Shown piece after piece: positions 25,681-35,217 of a DNA stretch of 51,514 nucleotides (positions are counted from its first letter, which is position 1; every line of letters begins with the position of its first letter). This DNA comes from Prosthecobacter sp. (lineage in GTDB: Bacteria > Verrucomicrobiota > Verrucomicrobiia > Verrucomicrobiales > Verrucomicrobiaceae): the NCBI GenBank assembly GCA_017853885.1, contig JAFMIR010000030.1:1-51514 (forward strand), written 5' to 3'. The notes under the pieces were generated by a model. It did not search any database and was not told the origin of the DNA. It saw only the letters and a program-made list of their open reading frames with translations. The position numbers and the translations under genes are program-made.

Positions 25681-26853
25681 ATGCGCCTGAACCACGACAT
25701 CCACCTCGGCTACTGCACGAACATCCATCGCGGCGAATCGTGGGAGGAAACATGGCGTGGCCTCAAAGAGCACACGCTCCGCGTCAAAGACCGCGTCAGC
25801 AAAGGTAAGCCCTACGGCATCGGCCTGCGACTCAGCGCACAAGCGGCGAACGAACTCAACCAACCCGGAGAGATCGATGCGTTCCGCCGCTGGCTCGATC
25901 AAAACGGCTGCTACATCTTCACGATCAATGGCTTCCCATACGGCTCCTTTCATGGCACACGGGTCAAGGAGCAGGTCTTCAAGCCAGACTGGTCCACGCA
26001 AGAACGGCTCAACTACACCAATCTCCTCTTTGACCTCCTCGCGAAACTACTGCCCGAAGGTGTGAGTGGAAGCGTGAGCACCCTGCCCGGCTCGCACAAA
26101 ACCTTCAACACAGGCTCTGATGAACTGAAAGCCATTTTCAGCAATCTGCGCCTCTGCCGACAGCACATCGAAAAGGTGGCCGAAAAGAGCGGGCGCGATC
26201 TGCACCTAGGTCTAGAGCCTGAACCGCTCGGTTTGTTTGAGACAAGCGGCGAGACGCTGAAGTTCTTCGGCCTCTATTTCGATCAAAACCCACACGATCG
26301 TGATTTCTTTAAATTCATCGGTTTAAACTACGACACCTGCCATCTGGCCATCGAATTCGAGGAAGCTGCGGAGGCGTTGAATCGCATCACCGGAGCTGGC
26401 ATTCGCCTCAGCAAGCTGCACTTCAGCTCCGCTTTGAAGCTCGAACCCACGCCGGAGAACATCGCCCGGCTCCGTGGCTACGACGAGCCTGTGTATTTCC
26501 ATCAAGTCATCGCCAGCTACGGCCCTAACGAGCCTCTCCGACGGTTCAAGGATCTTCCGGAAGCGCTTGCTTTTGCCACTACGCAGCCCGCCGAGCTCGG
26601 CCTCGAGTGGCGTGTCCACTTTCACATCCCCATTCATGCGCAGCCTGCCGATGGCTTTCAAAGCACCCGTGACCACCTCGAAGGCGCAATGCAGTGGCTG
26701 GCCCAAAATCCATCCAAGTGCCGACACATCGAGATGGAAACCTACACTTGGGAAGTCCTGCCTCAGGAGATGCGCAGCGGAGATGTCGTCGATCAACTGG
26801 TCAAAGAATATGAGTGGACACTCGCTTCGATGAAGAATTGCGGTCTCGCGTGA
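25681..26853 (+). CDS. eboE: EboE-like metabolite traffic protein (TIM-barrel)
   Basis: A 390-residue protein of the xylose-isomerase-like TIM-barrel superfamily that matches EboE: HLGYCTNIHRGESWEETW at the N-terminus, GIGLRLSAQAANEL, NGFPYGSFHG and VKEQVFKPDW, LLPEGVSGSVSTLPGSHK, LGLEPEPLGLFET, YDTCHLAIEFEE, WRVHFHIPI and HIEMETYTWEVLP. EboE belongs to the ebo cluster, linked in cyanobacteria and other bacteria to moving a secondary-metabolite precursor to the periplasm. The other ebo genes are not next to it here; it precedes a Tat-exported oxidoreductase by 36 bases. Metal-binding Glu/His/Asp residues of the barrel seem kept, so an isomerase or epimerase function is possible. ATG 25681 starts the conserved region; the longer frame overlaps the previous gene. 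Confidence 0.75.
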   Translation: MRLNHDIHLGYCTNIHRGESWEETWRGLKEHTLRVKDRVSKGKPYGIGLRLSAQAANELNQPGEIDAFRRWLDQNGCYIFTINGFPYGSFHGTRVKEQVFKPDWSTQERLNYTNLLFDLLAKLLPEGVSGSVSTLPGSHKTFNTGSDELKAIFSNLRLCRQHIEKVAEKSGRDLHLGLEPEPLGLFETSGETLKFFGLYFDQNPHDRDFFKFIGLNYDTCHLAIEFEEAAEALNRITGAGIRLSKLHFSSALKLEPTPENIARLRGYDEPVYFHQVIASYGPNEPLRRFKDLPEALAFATTQPAELGLEWRVHFHIPIHAQPADGFQSTRDHLEGAMQWLAQNPSKCRHIEMETYTWEVLPQEMRSGDVVDQLVKEYEWTLASMKNCGLA

Positions 26854-26889
26854 GCAAGACGATGCTAACCAGTTCGTTTCCATAACACC

Positions 26890-28311
26890 ATGAGTTCCTC
26901 GCGCACTTCCCGCCGTCAGTTTCTCGCCAGTGGAGCCGCCGCAGCAGCAGGCCTAGGCTTTCCAGCCATCACACGCTCCCGCTCGCCGAATGCAAAGCTC
27001 AATCTCGTCTTCATCGGAGTCGGTGGCCGCGGCGCGGGAAATCTCTCCAGTATCAGCGGCATCCCCATGGCGCTGCCAAAGAAAAGTGATGGCAAGGACA
27101 GCGGGAAAGCCGCCCCATCTGCCTCCGACGCTGCGGAAAACATCGTCGCGCTATGCGATGTGAATGCGCAAAACCTCGAGCATGCCGCGAAACTCCATCC
27201 TGGCGCTCAAACTTTCCGCGACTTTCGTAAGCTCTACGACACGCTGAAGGCCAGCGAGATCGATGGTATCGTTGTCAGCACCACCGAGCACACGCATGCC
27301 TATGCCACGTTGCCAGCGCTGCTCATGAAGAAGCCGGTTTATTGCGAAAAGCCCCTCACGCATAATGTGGCCGAAGCACGTCTCATCACAAAAGCCGCCG
27401 CCGAAGCTGGTGTGGCCACGCAGATGGGCACCCAGATTCACTCCAGCACCAACTACCGCCGCGTTGTTGAGCTGATCCAAAGCGGTGCCATCGGCAAAGT
27501 CACGGAAGTACACGTTTGCGTCTCGCGTGCCTGGGGACTGCAAACCAAAGAGGAAGCAGAGAAGAATAAAGACATCATCTTCGTCGATGAACGTCCGAAA
27601 GAAGCGCAGGAGCCGCCGCCTTATCTTGACTGGGACTTGTGGATCGGCCCCGCACCCATGCGGCCCTACAACGAAGTCTATTTCCCCGGCCCCAAATGGT
27701 ATCGCTGGTGGGATTTCGGCAACGGCACCATGAGCGACCTCGGCAGTCACTGGAACGACCTTCCTTTTTGGGCGCTGAAACTCGATGCACCGCTCAGCAT
27801 CGAGGCTTTTGGCCCCAAGCCGCATCCCGAAATAGCCCCCGCGAACATGCACGCCGTCTATGAATACGGCCCGCGTGGCGACATGCCCGCCTGCAAAGTC
27901 CACTGGCACCAAGGCTCCAGCAAACCGGAGGCTTGGACCAACGATCCCATCATTAGCAAGTGGAGCAGCGGTGTCCTTTTCATCGGAGACAAAGGCATGC
28001 TCCTCTCCGACTACGGCAAGCATATCCTCCTGCCTGAAAACCAGTTCAAAGACTTCGTCCGCCCCACCCCCTTCATTCCAGATTCACCGGGGCATCACGC
28101 CGAATGGATCCATGCCATCAAGAATGGCACCCCCACCGGCAGCCCCTTTAGCTACGCCGGTCCGCTCACCGAAGCCAATCATCTCGGCAACGTGGCCCAC
28201 CGCGCCGGTGGCAAGATCCTCTGGGATGCCAAAGCCATGCGCATCACGAACATGGAGACAGCCAACCGATTTATCTCTCGTGAACCGCGCGCAGGCTGGA
28301 AGCTCGGGTGA
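26890..28311 (+). CDS. Gfo/Idh/MocA oxidoreductase, Tat-exported
   Basis: A 473-residue NAD(P)-dependent oxidoreductase. It starts with the Tat signal [10 protein letters not shown] and a hydrophobic Ala/Gly stretch to about residue 27. The Rossmann loop is GVGGRGAG (43-50), the catalytic EKP is at 153-155 ([10 protein letters not shown]), and a family sequence [19 protein letters not shown] follows. The C-terminal half has [29 protein letters not shown] and [14 protein letters not shown], typical of the PVC-group secreted members thought to oxidise sugar hydroxyls to keto sugars. A Gly/Ser/Lys-rich insertion ([20 protein letters not shown]) sits after the nucleotide loop. Convergent with the aldolase gene; the 183 bases between them hold no recognisable gene or terminator. 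Confidence 0.92.
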   Translation: MSSSRTSRRQFLASGAAAAAGLGFPAITRSRSPNAKLNLVFIGVGGRGAGNLSSISGIPMALPKKSDGKDSGKAAPSASDAAENIVALCDVNAQNLEHAAKLHPGAQTFRDFRKLYDTLKASEIDGIVVSTTEHTHAYATLPALLMKKPVYCEKPLTHNVAEARLITKAAAEAGVATQMGTQIHSSTNYRRVVELIQSGAIGKVTEVHVCVSRAWGLQTKEEAEKNKDIIFVDERPKEAQEPPPYLDWDLWIGPAPMRPYNEVYFPGPKWYRWWDFGNGTMSDLGSHWNDLPFWALKLDAPLSIEAFGPKPHPEIAPANMHAVYEYGPRGDMPACKVHWHQGSSKPEAWTNDPIISKWSSGVLFIGDKGMLLSDYGKHILLPENQFKDFVRPTPFIPDSPGHHAEWIHAIKNGTPTGSPFSYAGPLTEANHLGNVAHRAGGKILWDAKAMRITNMETANRFISREPRAGWKLG

Positions 28312-28494
28312 CGAATGATGCAGGCACAACTGCCATAGGTCATATGGCCATGACAAAAGTCAGCCATCACCAGATGGACTGGATCATAGTCCGTCACAAA
28401 TCGTTTCGATTGCAGGATTTAATGCCCTCCAGACGATCGAAGCTGATCAGAAAGAAGCCGCTTGGCCGGCAACCTCCGCGTGCTGACTAACAGT

Positions 28495-29295
28495 CTATTT
28501 ACCACGTAGCGCGCTGAAAGTGCTGGTCAGGATGTCCTTGAGAAGGCTGCTGTCGTTCGAATGGCAGATGAATCGAGCACCTTGTTTGATAGTGCGTTGC
28601 TGCTGCTCCAGTTTCCCAAACCAAGAGCCAGCAGGAATGTGTCGCTTGTCAGCGACGTCGATGACCCTCTGCACGATGGCAATGAAATCGGCGTGATCGT
28701 ATTCGTTTGGGATGCCCATGTTGGTCGTCATGTCATTCGGACCAATGAAGAGAGCGCTGACGCCGGGGATAGAGCAGATGGCATCGAGGTTCTCCACCGC
28801 ACGGACGGATTCGATCATCGGCACGAAGATTGTGTCAGCACATTTCTGCTCTGTCACATACTCTCGGGTCTTTTCACTAGGCCACTTGCCCTCGCGGATG
28901 ACTTTTTCAAGCGCCTCTCCCTTCAACGGCCGATACACCGCAGCGGCGGCTAAGCGTTTGAGTTGCTCGACATCCTCCGCATAAGGAATGACCACTCCAT
29001 CAAAGGAATCGCACACCTTGGCCACATCATCCGCATCACGGCTGTGGGTGCGGGCGAGCGTGGCGATGCCTTTAGCCGCCATCGCGTAGCGCAGCGGCAT
29101 AAAGTCGGCAATATCGAGCGCATTGTGCTCCGCCGTTACGATCACGAAATCAAGCAATCCATCCGGGATGAAATCGACGATGGCGGGCACCACGGCATGC
29201 TGAACAAGCATTCCAAAGACAGTATGACCCTTCATCATTTTGTCTTTGAGCAAACGCGCGGGCTTCGATGAGATAGCAGAGTAAGGAGTAGGCAT
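28495..29295 (-). CDS. HpcH/HpaI-family aldolase
   Basis: A 266-residue class II (metal-dependent) aldolase of the HpcH/HpaI/citrate-lyase-beta family, which cleaves 2-keto-3-deoxy acids or related hydroxy-oxo-acids to pyruvate and an aldehyde. Key residues: ARTHSRD (Arg82) for the pyruvate carboxylate, Glu162 in PMIES and Asp188 in IGPNDMT as metal ligands. VTAEHNALD fits the usual dxEH strand. The long middle GRYxPLKGEALE-like segment and the lack of a clean HGRGGY motif set it apart from the E. coli enzymes. I start at ATG 29295; 13 extra in-frame residues upstream are unconserved. It follows the Gfo/Idh gene by 17 bases and is likely in its operon. Confidence 0.85.
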   Translation of the reverse strand: MPTPYSAISSKPARLLKDKMMKGHTVFGMLVQHAVVPAIVDFIPDGLLDFVIVTAEHNALDIADFMPLRYAMAAKGIATLARTHSRDADDVAKVCDSFDGVVIPYAEDVEQLKRLAAAAVYRPLKGEALEKVIREGKWPSEKTREYVTEQKCADTIFVPMIESVRAVENLDAICSIPGVSALFIGPNDMTTNMGIPNEYDHADFIAIVQRVIDVADKRHIPAGSWFGKLEQQQRTIKQGARFICHSNDSSLLKDILTSTFSALRGK

Positions 29296-29312
29296 AGTGA
29301 AAAGAGATAGGA

Positions 29313-30596
29313 TTAGATTTTCGGCGTTGCCCAATGCTGACGATAATCGCGGCGGAGCAGTTTGGAAGCATCCGCATGGCCGGCGAACTGCTCTTTGACC
29401 GGATCAAACACCAGCGCGCTTCGCGTTTTCGAGGCGATATTACCAAGATGGCAAAGCGCGGTGCTGAAGTGGTTGGTGGTGATGTCGGCGTTAAGCTTCG
29501 TGCCGTTTCGAATAGCGTCAAAAAAGTTTGCATGATGCGCGGCGAGGTCGGGGCCGGCACCTTTGAGTTCCTCAATCAGCTTGTTGCGTTCACCGTAGAT
29601 CTGCCACGAGCCTTTGGCCTTGCCACCGATGACCATGCCCTTCGTGCCATACCACGCGCAGCCATTTTCATGGCCTTCCTGCACGTAGGGACTCCAGTCG
29701 CGCTGCTCATAGATGAGTTGCTTGGTTTTGCCCACGAGGTCGTATTCGAAGGCGCAGTAGAGCGTGTCCGGCCACTCCTGATCGTCGTCGAAGAAGAGCT
29801 TTGAACCTTGGCCGATAATGCGGTTCGGATGCTGTTCCACACCAAGTCCCCAGCGAGCGATGTCAATGTCATGCACACCGTCGTTTCCAAAATCACCGGC
29901 ACCGAAATGATGAAACCATCGCCAGTGGCTGGGATGGTAAGTCTTCTTGAAAGGCACCCGGGGCACCGGACCGAGCCACAGGTCGTAGTCGAGTTCCGCG
30001 GGTGGCTCGCTGTCAGGCTCATGACCGTGATTTTTGCGAAGCTGGCTGTTCCAAGCTTTAGCGACCAGCACATCGCCGATGATACCGCTGCGAAGTTTTT
30101 GAATGATCGTGGCAACCGAAGCCGTGCTGCGGCTTTGTGTTCCCACCTGCATGCAAACCTTGTTTTGAGCCGCCGCTTCAATCATCAGCCGTCCTTCGAG
30201 CAGATTGTGCGAGCAAGGCTTTTCGACGTAAACGTGCTTGCCAGCCTGCGCGGCTAAAATCGCCCCCGGAGCATGCCAGTGGTCGGGCGTGGCCATGAGC
30301 ACCGCCTGCACGCTTTTATCCTCAAATACCCGACGCATGTCTCTCACGACCGTAGGCGTCTGACCGGTAAGCTCCTGAACGAGCTTTGCCGCGGCCTCAG
30401 CACGTTTCGTGTCCGCATCGCAAACGAAGGAGAAAATGACATCATCGCGCTGACACATTGTCTTGATGTGATTGGTGCCCATGCCACCGGGCCCAATGAA
30501 AGCGAGTTGGATCTTATCAGGCTTATTCACCGCCTTCAGCAATGAGGGAGCGGTAAGTGTGGCGAGAGCAAAATGACGGCGGGAGAGCGTGCGCAT
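29313..30596 (-). CDS. Gfo/Idh/MocA oxidoreductase, Tat-type signal
   Basis: A 427-residue NAD(P)-dependent sugar oxidoreductase. The N-terminus LSRRHFALATLTAPSLLKA is a short Tat-like signal. The Rossmann motif is FIGPGGMG (33-40), catalytic VEKPCSHN has EKP at 125-127, and CMQVGTQSRSTASV follows. Later segments SELDYDLWLGP-like (ELDYDLWLGPVPRVPF), HWRWFHHFGAGDFGNDGVHDIDIARWGL and NRIIGQGSKLFFDDDQEWPDT match PVC-group members. It is first in a two-gene run with the HpcH/HpaI aldolase, which suggests oxidation of a sugar acid followed by retro-aldol cleavage. It is divergent from the MFS gene at 30715; the 118 bases between them must hold both promoters, but I see no convincing consensus. Confidence 0.92.
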   Translation of the reverse strand: MRTLSRRHFALATLTAPSLLKAVNKPDKIQLAFIGPGGMGTNHIKTMCQRDDVIFSFVCDADTKRAEAAAKLVQELTGQTPTVVRDMRRVFEDKSVQAVLMATPDHWHAPGAILAAQAGKHVYVEKPCSHNLLEGRLMIEAAAQNKVCMQVGTQSRSTASVATIIQKLRSGIIGDVLVAKAWNSQLRKNHGHEPDSEPPAELDYDLWLGPVPRVPFKKTYHPSHWRWFHHFGAGDFGNDGVHDIDIARWGLGVEQHPNRIIGQGSKLFFDDDQEWPDTLYCAFEYDLVGKTKQLIYEQRDWSPYVQEGHENGCAWYGTKGMVIGGKAKGSWQIYGERNKLIEELKGAGPDLAAHHANFFDAIRNGTKLNADITTNHFSTALCHLGNIASKTRSALVFDPVKEQFAGHADASKLLRRDYRQHWATPKI

Positions 30597-30714
30597 GGCT
30601 CGGAACCTACGCCACTAGAGCACTAGTCCTGACAATCGAATGGTTTCCTTCATCCCATGCCAATTCTGAAGCCTAGCCGCTTGACCATTGTTGCAAAGCT
30701 GGCTCCCTCTCGCC

Positions 30715-32268
30715 ATGTCAGATTCCTCACCTGCCGCACCATCCTTCCTGCCGCTAGTCCTCCGCGGCGGCGTGCTTGCTTTGTTCTGTTGGGCCGTGGG
30801 CTGGATGGCCATGGTGAAACTCAGTCTCGGAATCGTGGCGGGCTGTGTCATCGGCAGCACTACTTTCGGCATCGGACTGTATGCCATCGCCAATCTGCGC
30901 GATGCTCCGGCTGGCCTGTGGGTGACGTTTGGGCTCAAGCTCCTCAGCGTCACTGGCTACAAAATCATGATGGTGGTGATGGTGTCCTACCTCATGAAGG
31001 ACTGCGGCATGAACGACACAGATGCGCAGTTTGGCTACTTGCTGCTTGGGCTCATGATGTCGAGCTGCACGCTACTCGCGGGCTCGATCACGGATGCGAT
31101 TGGCCTTCGGCGCACGCTCGCCATCGGCGTGACGCTGGCTGTGACAGCACGCGTCATCATGATGTCCGTGTCTAATCCATGGCTGGCTCTCACAGTTGGC
31201 CTCATTCCCGTGGCTATTGGCGAGGCGCTTTGCACGCCGGTGCTGGTGGCGGCGACGAGAAAGTTCACCAACGCGGAGCAACGCAGCGTGGCGTTCTCCG
31301 TTTTTTATGCACTGCTGAACCTCGGCTTCATGGCTGGCTACTTCATCTTCGACGGCATCAAACAAGGCGGTGGCGATGGCTCCACGATCCAGCTCTTCGG
31401 TGGCGACTACAGTATCCAGCGAGTGCTCTTTGCGGTAAGCGGCGGCATCGAGCTTTTCATGCTGCCGCTGCTCCTGCTGCTGCGTGAGCGCGGTCTCGGA
31501 GCCGAGAATACGCCCATGCGCCATATGACCGTGGGCAGCGCGGTCAAAGAATCGACGCGGCTGTTCATGATGCTGCTGCGTCACCCGGGTTTTCATCGGC
31601 TACTGGTCTTTCTCGCTGTCATCGGGCTGCTGAAGATCGTCTTCAGTATCATGGATGGTGTGCTTCCAACCTTCCTCGAACGCGAGCTCGGTGTCGAAGG
31701 CGGCAAACGTGCCGGTCGTGCGAACGCAGTGAACAGCGTGCTCATCCTCATTCTCGCGCCCATCGCGGGCATTCTGACGCGAAAGATCCCCGCTTATCCG
31801 ATGGTAATCTTCGGGGGCTTCATCACGGCAGCGTCCTTTATCTTCCTTGCGCTGCCTCAATCCGTCTTCCAAGGCCTTGCCGATGGCACGCTCGGGCAAT
31901 GGGTGATCCGCGGTTACTTCGACTGGCAAGGCACCGCGCATCCTTTGTTTCTCACCGTCGTGCTTTGGCAGGTTGTCTTTTCCGTCGGCGAGGCCTTTTA
32001 CTCGCCACGTGTCTATGAATATGCCGTGTCCATCGCGCCGAAAGGCCAGGAAGCCAGCTATGCCGCTCTCTCTGCTGTGCCCCTGCTGATGGGCAAGATC
32101 ACCACCGGTGCCATCTTCAGCTGGTTGCTCACTCGATACTGCCCGGTGGAAGGTCCACGCGATACTGTGACCATGTGGAGCATCGTCGGCGGCCTTGTGT
32201 TGATGGCTCCGCTTCTCCTGCTGGCACTTCGACCTTTCATCCGCATGAAAGAGGAAGGGAAGGAATAA
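30715..32268 (+). CDS. MFS transporter (POT/peptide-transporter-like)
   Basis: A 517-residue inner-membrane protein with about 12 spans over residues 15-510 and a short charged C-terminus. Segments such as GEALCTPVLVAATRKFTNAEQRSVAFSVFYALLNLG, IQRVLFAVSGGIEL, DGVLPTFLERELG and, near the end, VVLWQVVFSVGEAFYSPRVYEYAVSIAPKGQEASYAALSAVP recall the proton-dependent oligopeptide (POT) branch of the major facilitator superfamily. The ExxERF motif of true POT peptide carriers is not seen, so the substrate is open. ATG 30715 gives a normal soluble N-terminus; the in-frame TTG at 30688 is less likely. It stands alone, divergent from the oxidoreductase-aldolase pair and convergent with the malonyl-CoA synthetase gene. 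Confidence 0.85.
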   Translation: MSDSSPAAPSFLPLVLRGGVLALFCWAVGWMAMVKLSLGIVAGCVIGSTTFGIGLYAIANLRDAPAGLWVTFGLKLLSVTGYKIMMVVMVSYLMKDCGMNDTDAQFGYLLLGLMMSSCTLLAGSITDAIGLRRTLAIGVTLAVTARVIMMSVSNPWLALTVGLIPVAIGEALCTPVLVAATRKFTNAEQRSVAFSVFYALLNLGFMAGYFIFDGIKQGGGDGSTIQLFGGDYSIQRVLFAVSGGIELFMLPLLLLLRERGLGAENTPMRHMTVGSAVKESTRLFMMLLRHPGFHRLLVFLAVIGLLKIVFSIMDGVLPTFLERELGVEGGKRAGRANAVNSVLILILAPIAGILTRKIPAYPMVIFGGFITAASFIFLALPQSVFQGLADGTLGQWVIRGYFDWQGTAHPLFLTVVLWQVVFSVGEAFYSPRVYEYAVSIAPKGQEASYAALSAVPLLMGKITTGAIFSWLLTRYCPVEGPRDTVTMWSIVGGLVLMAPLLLLALRPFIRMKEEGKE

Positions 32269-32286
32269 CGCCAATGCCTTCTGCCA

Positions 32287-33771
32287 TTAAAACAACAACC
32301 GCACGGCTGGCTTGGTTACCTTACCCATCGCATTACGGGGCAGTTCGCTTACGACTTTGAGACGCTGGGGGATCTTATAGACGGAAAGACGTTCTTTGCA
32401 CCACTCACGCAGTGCCATGAGATCCAGTGGGCCTTTTTGGAGAACCACGGCCGCCGAAACAGCTTCGCCCCAAGTATCATCAGGCATGCCTACTACCGCG
32501 CACTCAGCGATGAACGGGTGCTCCAGCAGCGCTGCCTCGATTTCGAGGGCGCTGAGTTTGTAGCCACCACTCTTAATGATATCGACACTCAAACGCCCCA
32601 TAATGCGGTAGTAGCCAGCCTCCAGCACCGCCATGTCACCTGTGCGGAACCAACCATCCTCAAATGTCTCCGCCGTAGCCTCCGAACGATTCCAATAAGC
32701 TTGAAAAACCATCGGGCCGCGCACTTGGATTTCACCCGGTTCATTCTCGCCGGTGATGACCGGGCCGTTCTCCATCTTCAACCGCAATTCAACACCCGGC
32801 AGTGGCGCACCGACCGATCCAGGCCGGCGCTCACCGCGGTACAAATTGGAGATCGCCATGCCAATCTCGGTCATCCCATAGCGTTCGAGCAGTTTCTGAC
32901 CGGTGAGTTGCGCCCAGCGCTCATGCACGCTTGCAGGCAGCGCAGCACTTCCGCTCACCATAAGCCGCATCTTCTTGAAACCGGCCACGATATCGCAGCG
33001 ATCCTGATCGTCTGCTTCTTCGAGCATCTGAATGAGCTTCACATAGATCGTTGGCACAGCCATGAAGAGTGTGTAGGCATCGACGCGCACACGTTTGAGA
33101 ATAGCGTTCATTTCAAAACGCGTGAAAGGCTCCACCATGGCACCGCTCCACAACGCGCAACCTATGATGTTGATGATGCCGTGTATGTGATGCAGCGGCA
33201 AGAACATCGGAATGCGATCCTCTGAGCTCCACTCCCAAGCCTGTATGAGGCTCTCGATCTGCGCTTGGATGTTCGCATGCGTTGTCACCACGCCTTTGGG
33301 CTTGTTCGTTGTGCCACTCGTGTAGAGGATCATCGCACGTCGGTTCACGTCAATGTCCGGCAAATCCTTCAGTGCATCCACGTGAATATCGCTCACGTTC
33401 ATCAGGCGCACACCGAGCCTTTCACATAGCGGAGCGATTTTTAACGCATTCGCGGTGTCAGCAATCACGGTGCTCACCTGTGAATCCGACAGCACGTACT
33501 CCCACTCCGGCTCGGTTGCAGACAAACAAATCGGCAGCTTGATACCTCCTGCTCGCCAAATCGCCCACTGCGAAGCGGTGTATTCGAAACCGGGCGATAC
33601 CAACAAGGCCACGCGCGCTTCTTGAAGATCTATTTGATCCTGCAACAGCTCAACCGCGATCTCTGCAGACCGATCTAGCAGTTCTTGATAGGTGTGCGAG
33701 GCATCCGGCGTGCAAAATGCGATGCGATCCGCAAATAAATGAGCTCGGGCAAGAAAAGCAACATCAGGCAT
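32287..33771 (-). CDS. matB: Malonyl-CoA synthetase-like (ACSF3/MatB) acyl-CoA ligase
   Basis: A 494-residue member of the acyl-adenylate superfamily that activates a carboxylate with ATP and CoA. The phosphate-binding loop is LYTSGTTNKPKG (149-160), the adenylate motif RYGMTEIGMA, and the C-terminal lysine lies in LPRNAMGKVTKP. The close match is to the ACSF3/MatB group of malonyl- and methylmalonyl-CoA synthetases: LPLHHIHGIINI, FMAVPTIYVKLI, and above all SVDIIKSGGYKLSALEIEAALL and VVGMPDDTWGEAVSA. The gene lies 102 bases after the stop of the DUF1501 gene in the run headed by madLM, on the same strand, which supports malonate as substrate. No malonyl-CoA decarboxylase is seen, so the product may feed fatty-acid synthesis. 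Confidence 0.8.
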   Translation of the reverse strand: MPDVAFLARAHLFADRIAFCTPDASHTYQELLDRSAEIAVELLQDQIDLQEARVALLVSPGFEYTASQWAIWRAGGIKLPICLSATEPEWEYVLSDSQVSTVIADTANALKIAPLCERLGVRLMNVSDIHVDALKDLPDIDVNRRAMILYTSGTTNKPKGVVTTHANIQAQIESLIQAWEWSSEDRIPMFLPLHHIHGIINIIGCALWSGAMVEPFTRFEMNAILKRVRVDAYTLFMAVPTIYVKLIQMLEEADDQDRCDIVAGFKKMRLMVSGSAALPASVHERWAQLTGQKLLERYGMTEIGMAISNLYRGERRPGSVGAPLPGVELRLKMENGPVITGENEPGEIQVRGPMVFQAYWNRSEATAETFEDGWFRTGDMAVLEAGYYRIMGRLSVDIIKSGGYKLSALEIEAALLEHPFIAECAVVGMPDDTWGEAVSAAVVLQKGPLDLMALREWCKERLSVYKIPQRLKVVSELPRNAMGKVTKPAVRLLF

Positions 33772-33872
33772 GACTTCATTCCCTAGATTGGATTTACGCG
33801 GTGTGAAGCGGCGTTTTTCTTGTGCGGGTTTTCAGTACTGGTAATAAGGCTTGATTGTTGATCTGCATTTCC

Positions 33873-35201
33873 TCAAGCGAGCATCTCCCTGATGACCTTG
33901 CCTTTGACATCAGTGAGGCGGAAATCACGCCCGCCATGGCGAAAGGTTAGACGTTCGTGATCGAGGCCAAGAAGATGCAGCATCGTAGCGTGCAGGTCGT
34001 GAATGTGAACTTTGCCATCAACGGCCTCGACGCCTAGCTCGTCCGTGCGACCGTGGATGTGGCCGGATTTCACGCCACCACCCGCCATCCACATGCTGTA
34101 GCCCTTGTTGTTATGACCCCGACCGTCCTGCGTGGCGTCATCCGGCGTGCGTCCAAACTCGCCTCCCCAAAGCACAAGCGTGTCCTCCAACAGTCCGCGT
34201 TGATCAAGATCGCGCAGCAATCCCGAGATCGGCCTATCAATCTGCGTGCAGTTGCGCGTCATACCGCTCTGCAGCGAGCCGTGCAGATCCCACTCAAGAT
34301 GGCTAATTTCAATAAAACGCACGCCTGCCTCAGCGAAGCGCCGCGCAAGCAGGCACTGACGACCAAAAGTTTCCGTGGGCGCCTTGTCCGCGCCGTAAAG
34401 TTGCAGAGTCGCCTTGCTCTCACTGCTTAGATCCATCACGCGCGGCAGCTCACCTTGCATGCGAAAGGCGAGTTCGTAGGATGAAATGATGCCTTCCACA
34501 CGCGGATCACTCGTTTGGGCAAGCAAATCACGATTCATCGCTTGCAGAAGGTCGAGTTGCCGGCGCTGCGCGGGATTGTCGAGCCGTGAATTTGTGATGT
34601 TGCCGAGCTGGAGCTTTGCTCCTGGCAGGTTGGCATTTCCGAGCAAAGTGGCGGAGGTGGATGCGGGCAAAAACGCGCTTGAGTAATAGCGCAGGCCACC
34701 GAGCGCGGTGAGTGGATTGATGCTGATGAAGCCGGGCAAGTCTGCATTTTCGCTCCCAAGACCATACACCGTCCATGCGCCCATCGAAGGCCGCACAAAC
34801 TGGAAACTGCCCGTGTGCAACTGCTCGAGGGCTTGCGGATGATTTTCGTTATCAGTGTGCATGCCGCGCAACACACACAGTTTGTCCGCCTGCTTCGCCA
34901 ACTCAGGAAACAACTCGACGATGTCAATGCCACTCTGTCCATGTTTCGCAAAGTTCCATCGTGAGCCGAGCAGCTTTGTGCCCTTATTCCGCCCTGGCTC
35001 ACCATGTCGCCGAGTGAGCTCCGGCTTCGGATCAAAAGTCTCCATGTGCGAAGGACCACCTCGCATACAAAGAAAGATGACCCTCTTCGCCTTTGCTGTG
35101 AAATGCGAGGCCAGCTTGCTCTCCGCTGATGCCATATCGGCAAACGCGAGATAACCGAAACCTGCGGAGGCTTGCTGAAGAAGTTGGCGACGGGTATACA
35201 T
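33873..35201 (-). CDS. DUF1501 (sulfatase-like) exported protein
   Basis: A 442-residue DUF1501 protein. The start TRRQLLQQASAGFGYLAFADM is a Tat-like signal. Family landmarks are FLCMRGGPSHMETFDPKPEL, LCVLRGMHTDNENHPQALEQLHTG, GFISINPLTALGGLRYYSSAF, RFIEISHLEWDLHGSL, TLVLWGGEFGRTPDDATQDGRGHNNKGYSMWMAGGGVKSG and HDLHATMLHLLGLDHE. It follows a DUF1549/1553 gene by 16 bases, the standard pairing in Planctomycetes and Verrucomicrobia, where the pair is thought to act on extracellular polysaccharide or sulfated substrates. Relative to the copy at 10665 it keeps the same core but differs in the middle. Confidence 0.93.
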   Translation of the reverse strand: MYTRRQLLQQASAGFGYLAFADMASAESKLASHFTAKAKRVIFLCMRGGPSHMETFDPKPELTRRHGEPGRNKGTKLLGSRWNFAKHGQSGIDIVELFPELAKQADKLCVLRGMHTDNENHPQALEQLHTGSFQFVRPSMGAWTVYGLGSENADLPGFISINPLTALGGLRYYSSAFLPASTSATLLGNANLPGAKLQLGNITNSRLDNPAQRRQLDLLQAMNRDLLAQTSDPRVEGIISSYELAFRMQGELPRVMDLSSESKATLQLYGADKAPTETFGRQCLLARRFAEAGVRFIEISHLEWDLHGSLQSGMTRNCTQIDRPISGLLRDLDQRGLLEDTLVLWGGEFGRTPDDATQDGRGHNNKGYSMWMAGGGVKSGHIHGRTDELGVEAVDGKVHIHDLHATMLHLLGLDHERLTFRHGGRDFRLTDVKGKVIREMLA

Positions 35202-35217
35202 GGAGCTGAAGAGGGAT

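Noticed and set aside
27151..28023. A 290-codon open frame antisense to the Gfo/Idh/MocA gene
   Set aside because: A shadow of a well-supported oxidoreductase, with no recognisable domain.
28308..28490. A 60-codon open frame in the gap between the oxidoreductase and aldolase genes
   Set aside because: It overlaps the preceding stop, has no recognisable features or ribosome-binding site and is flanked by converging genes.
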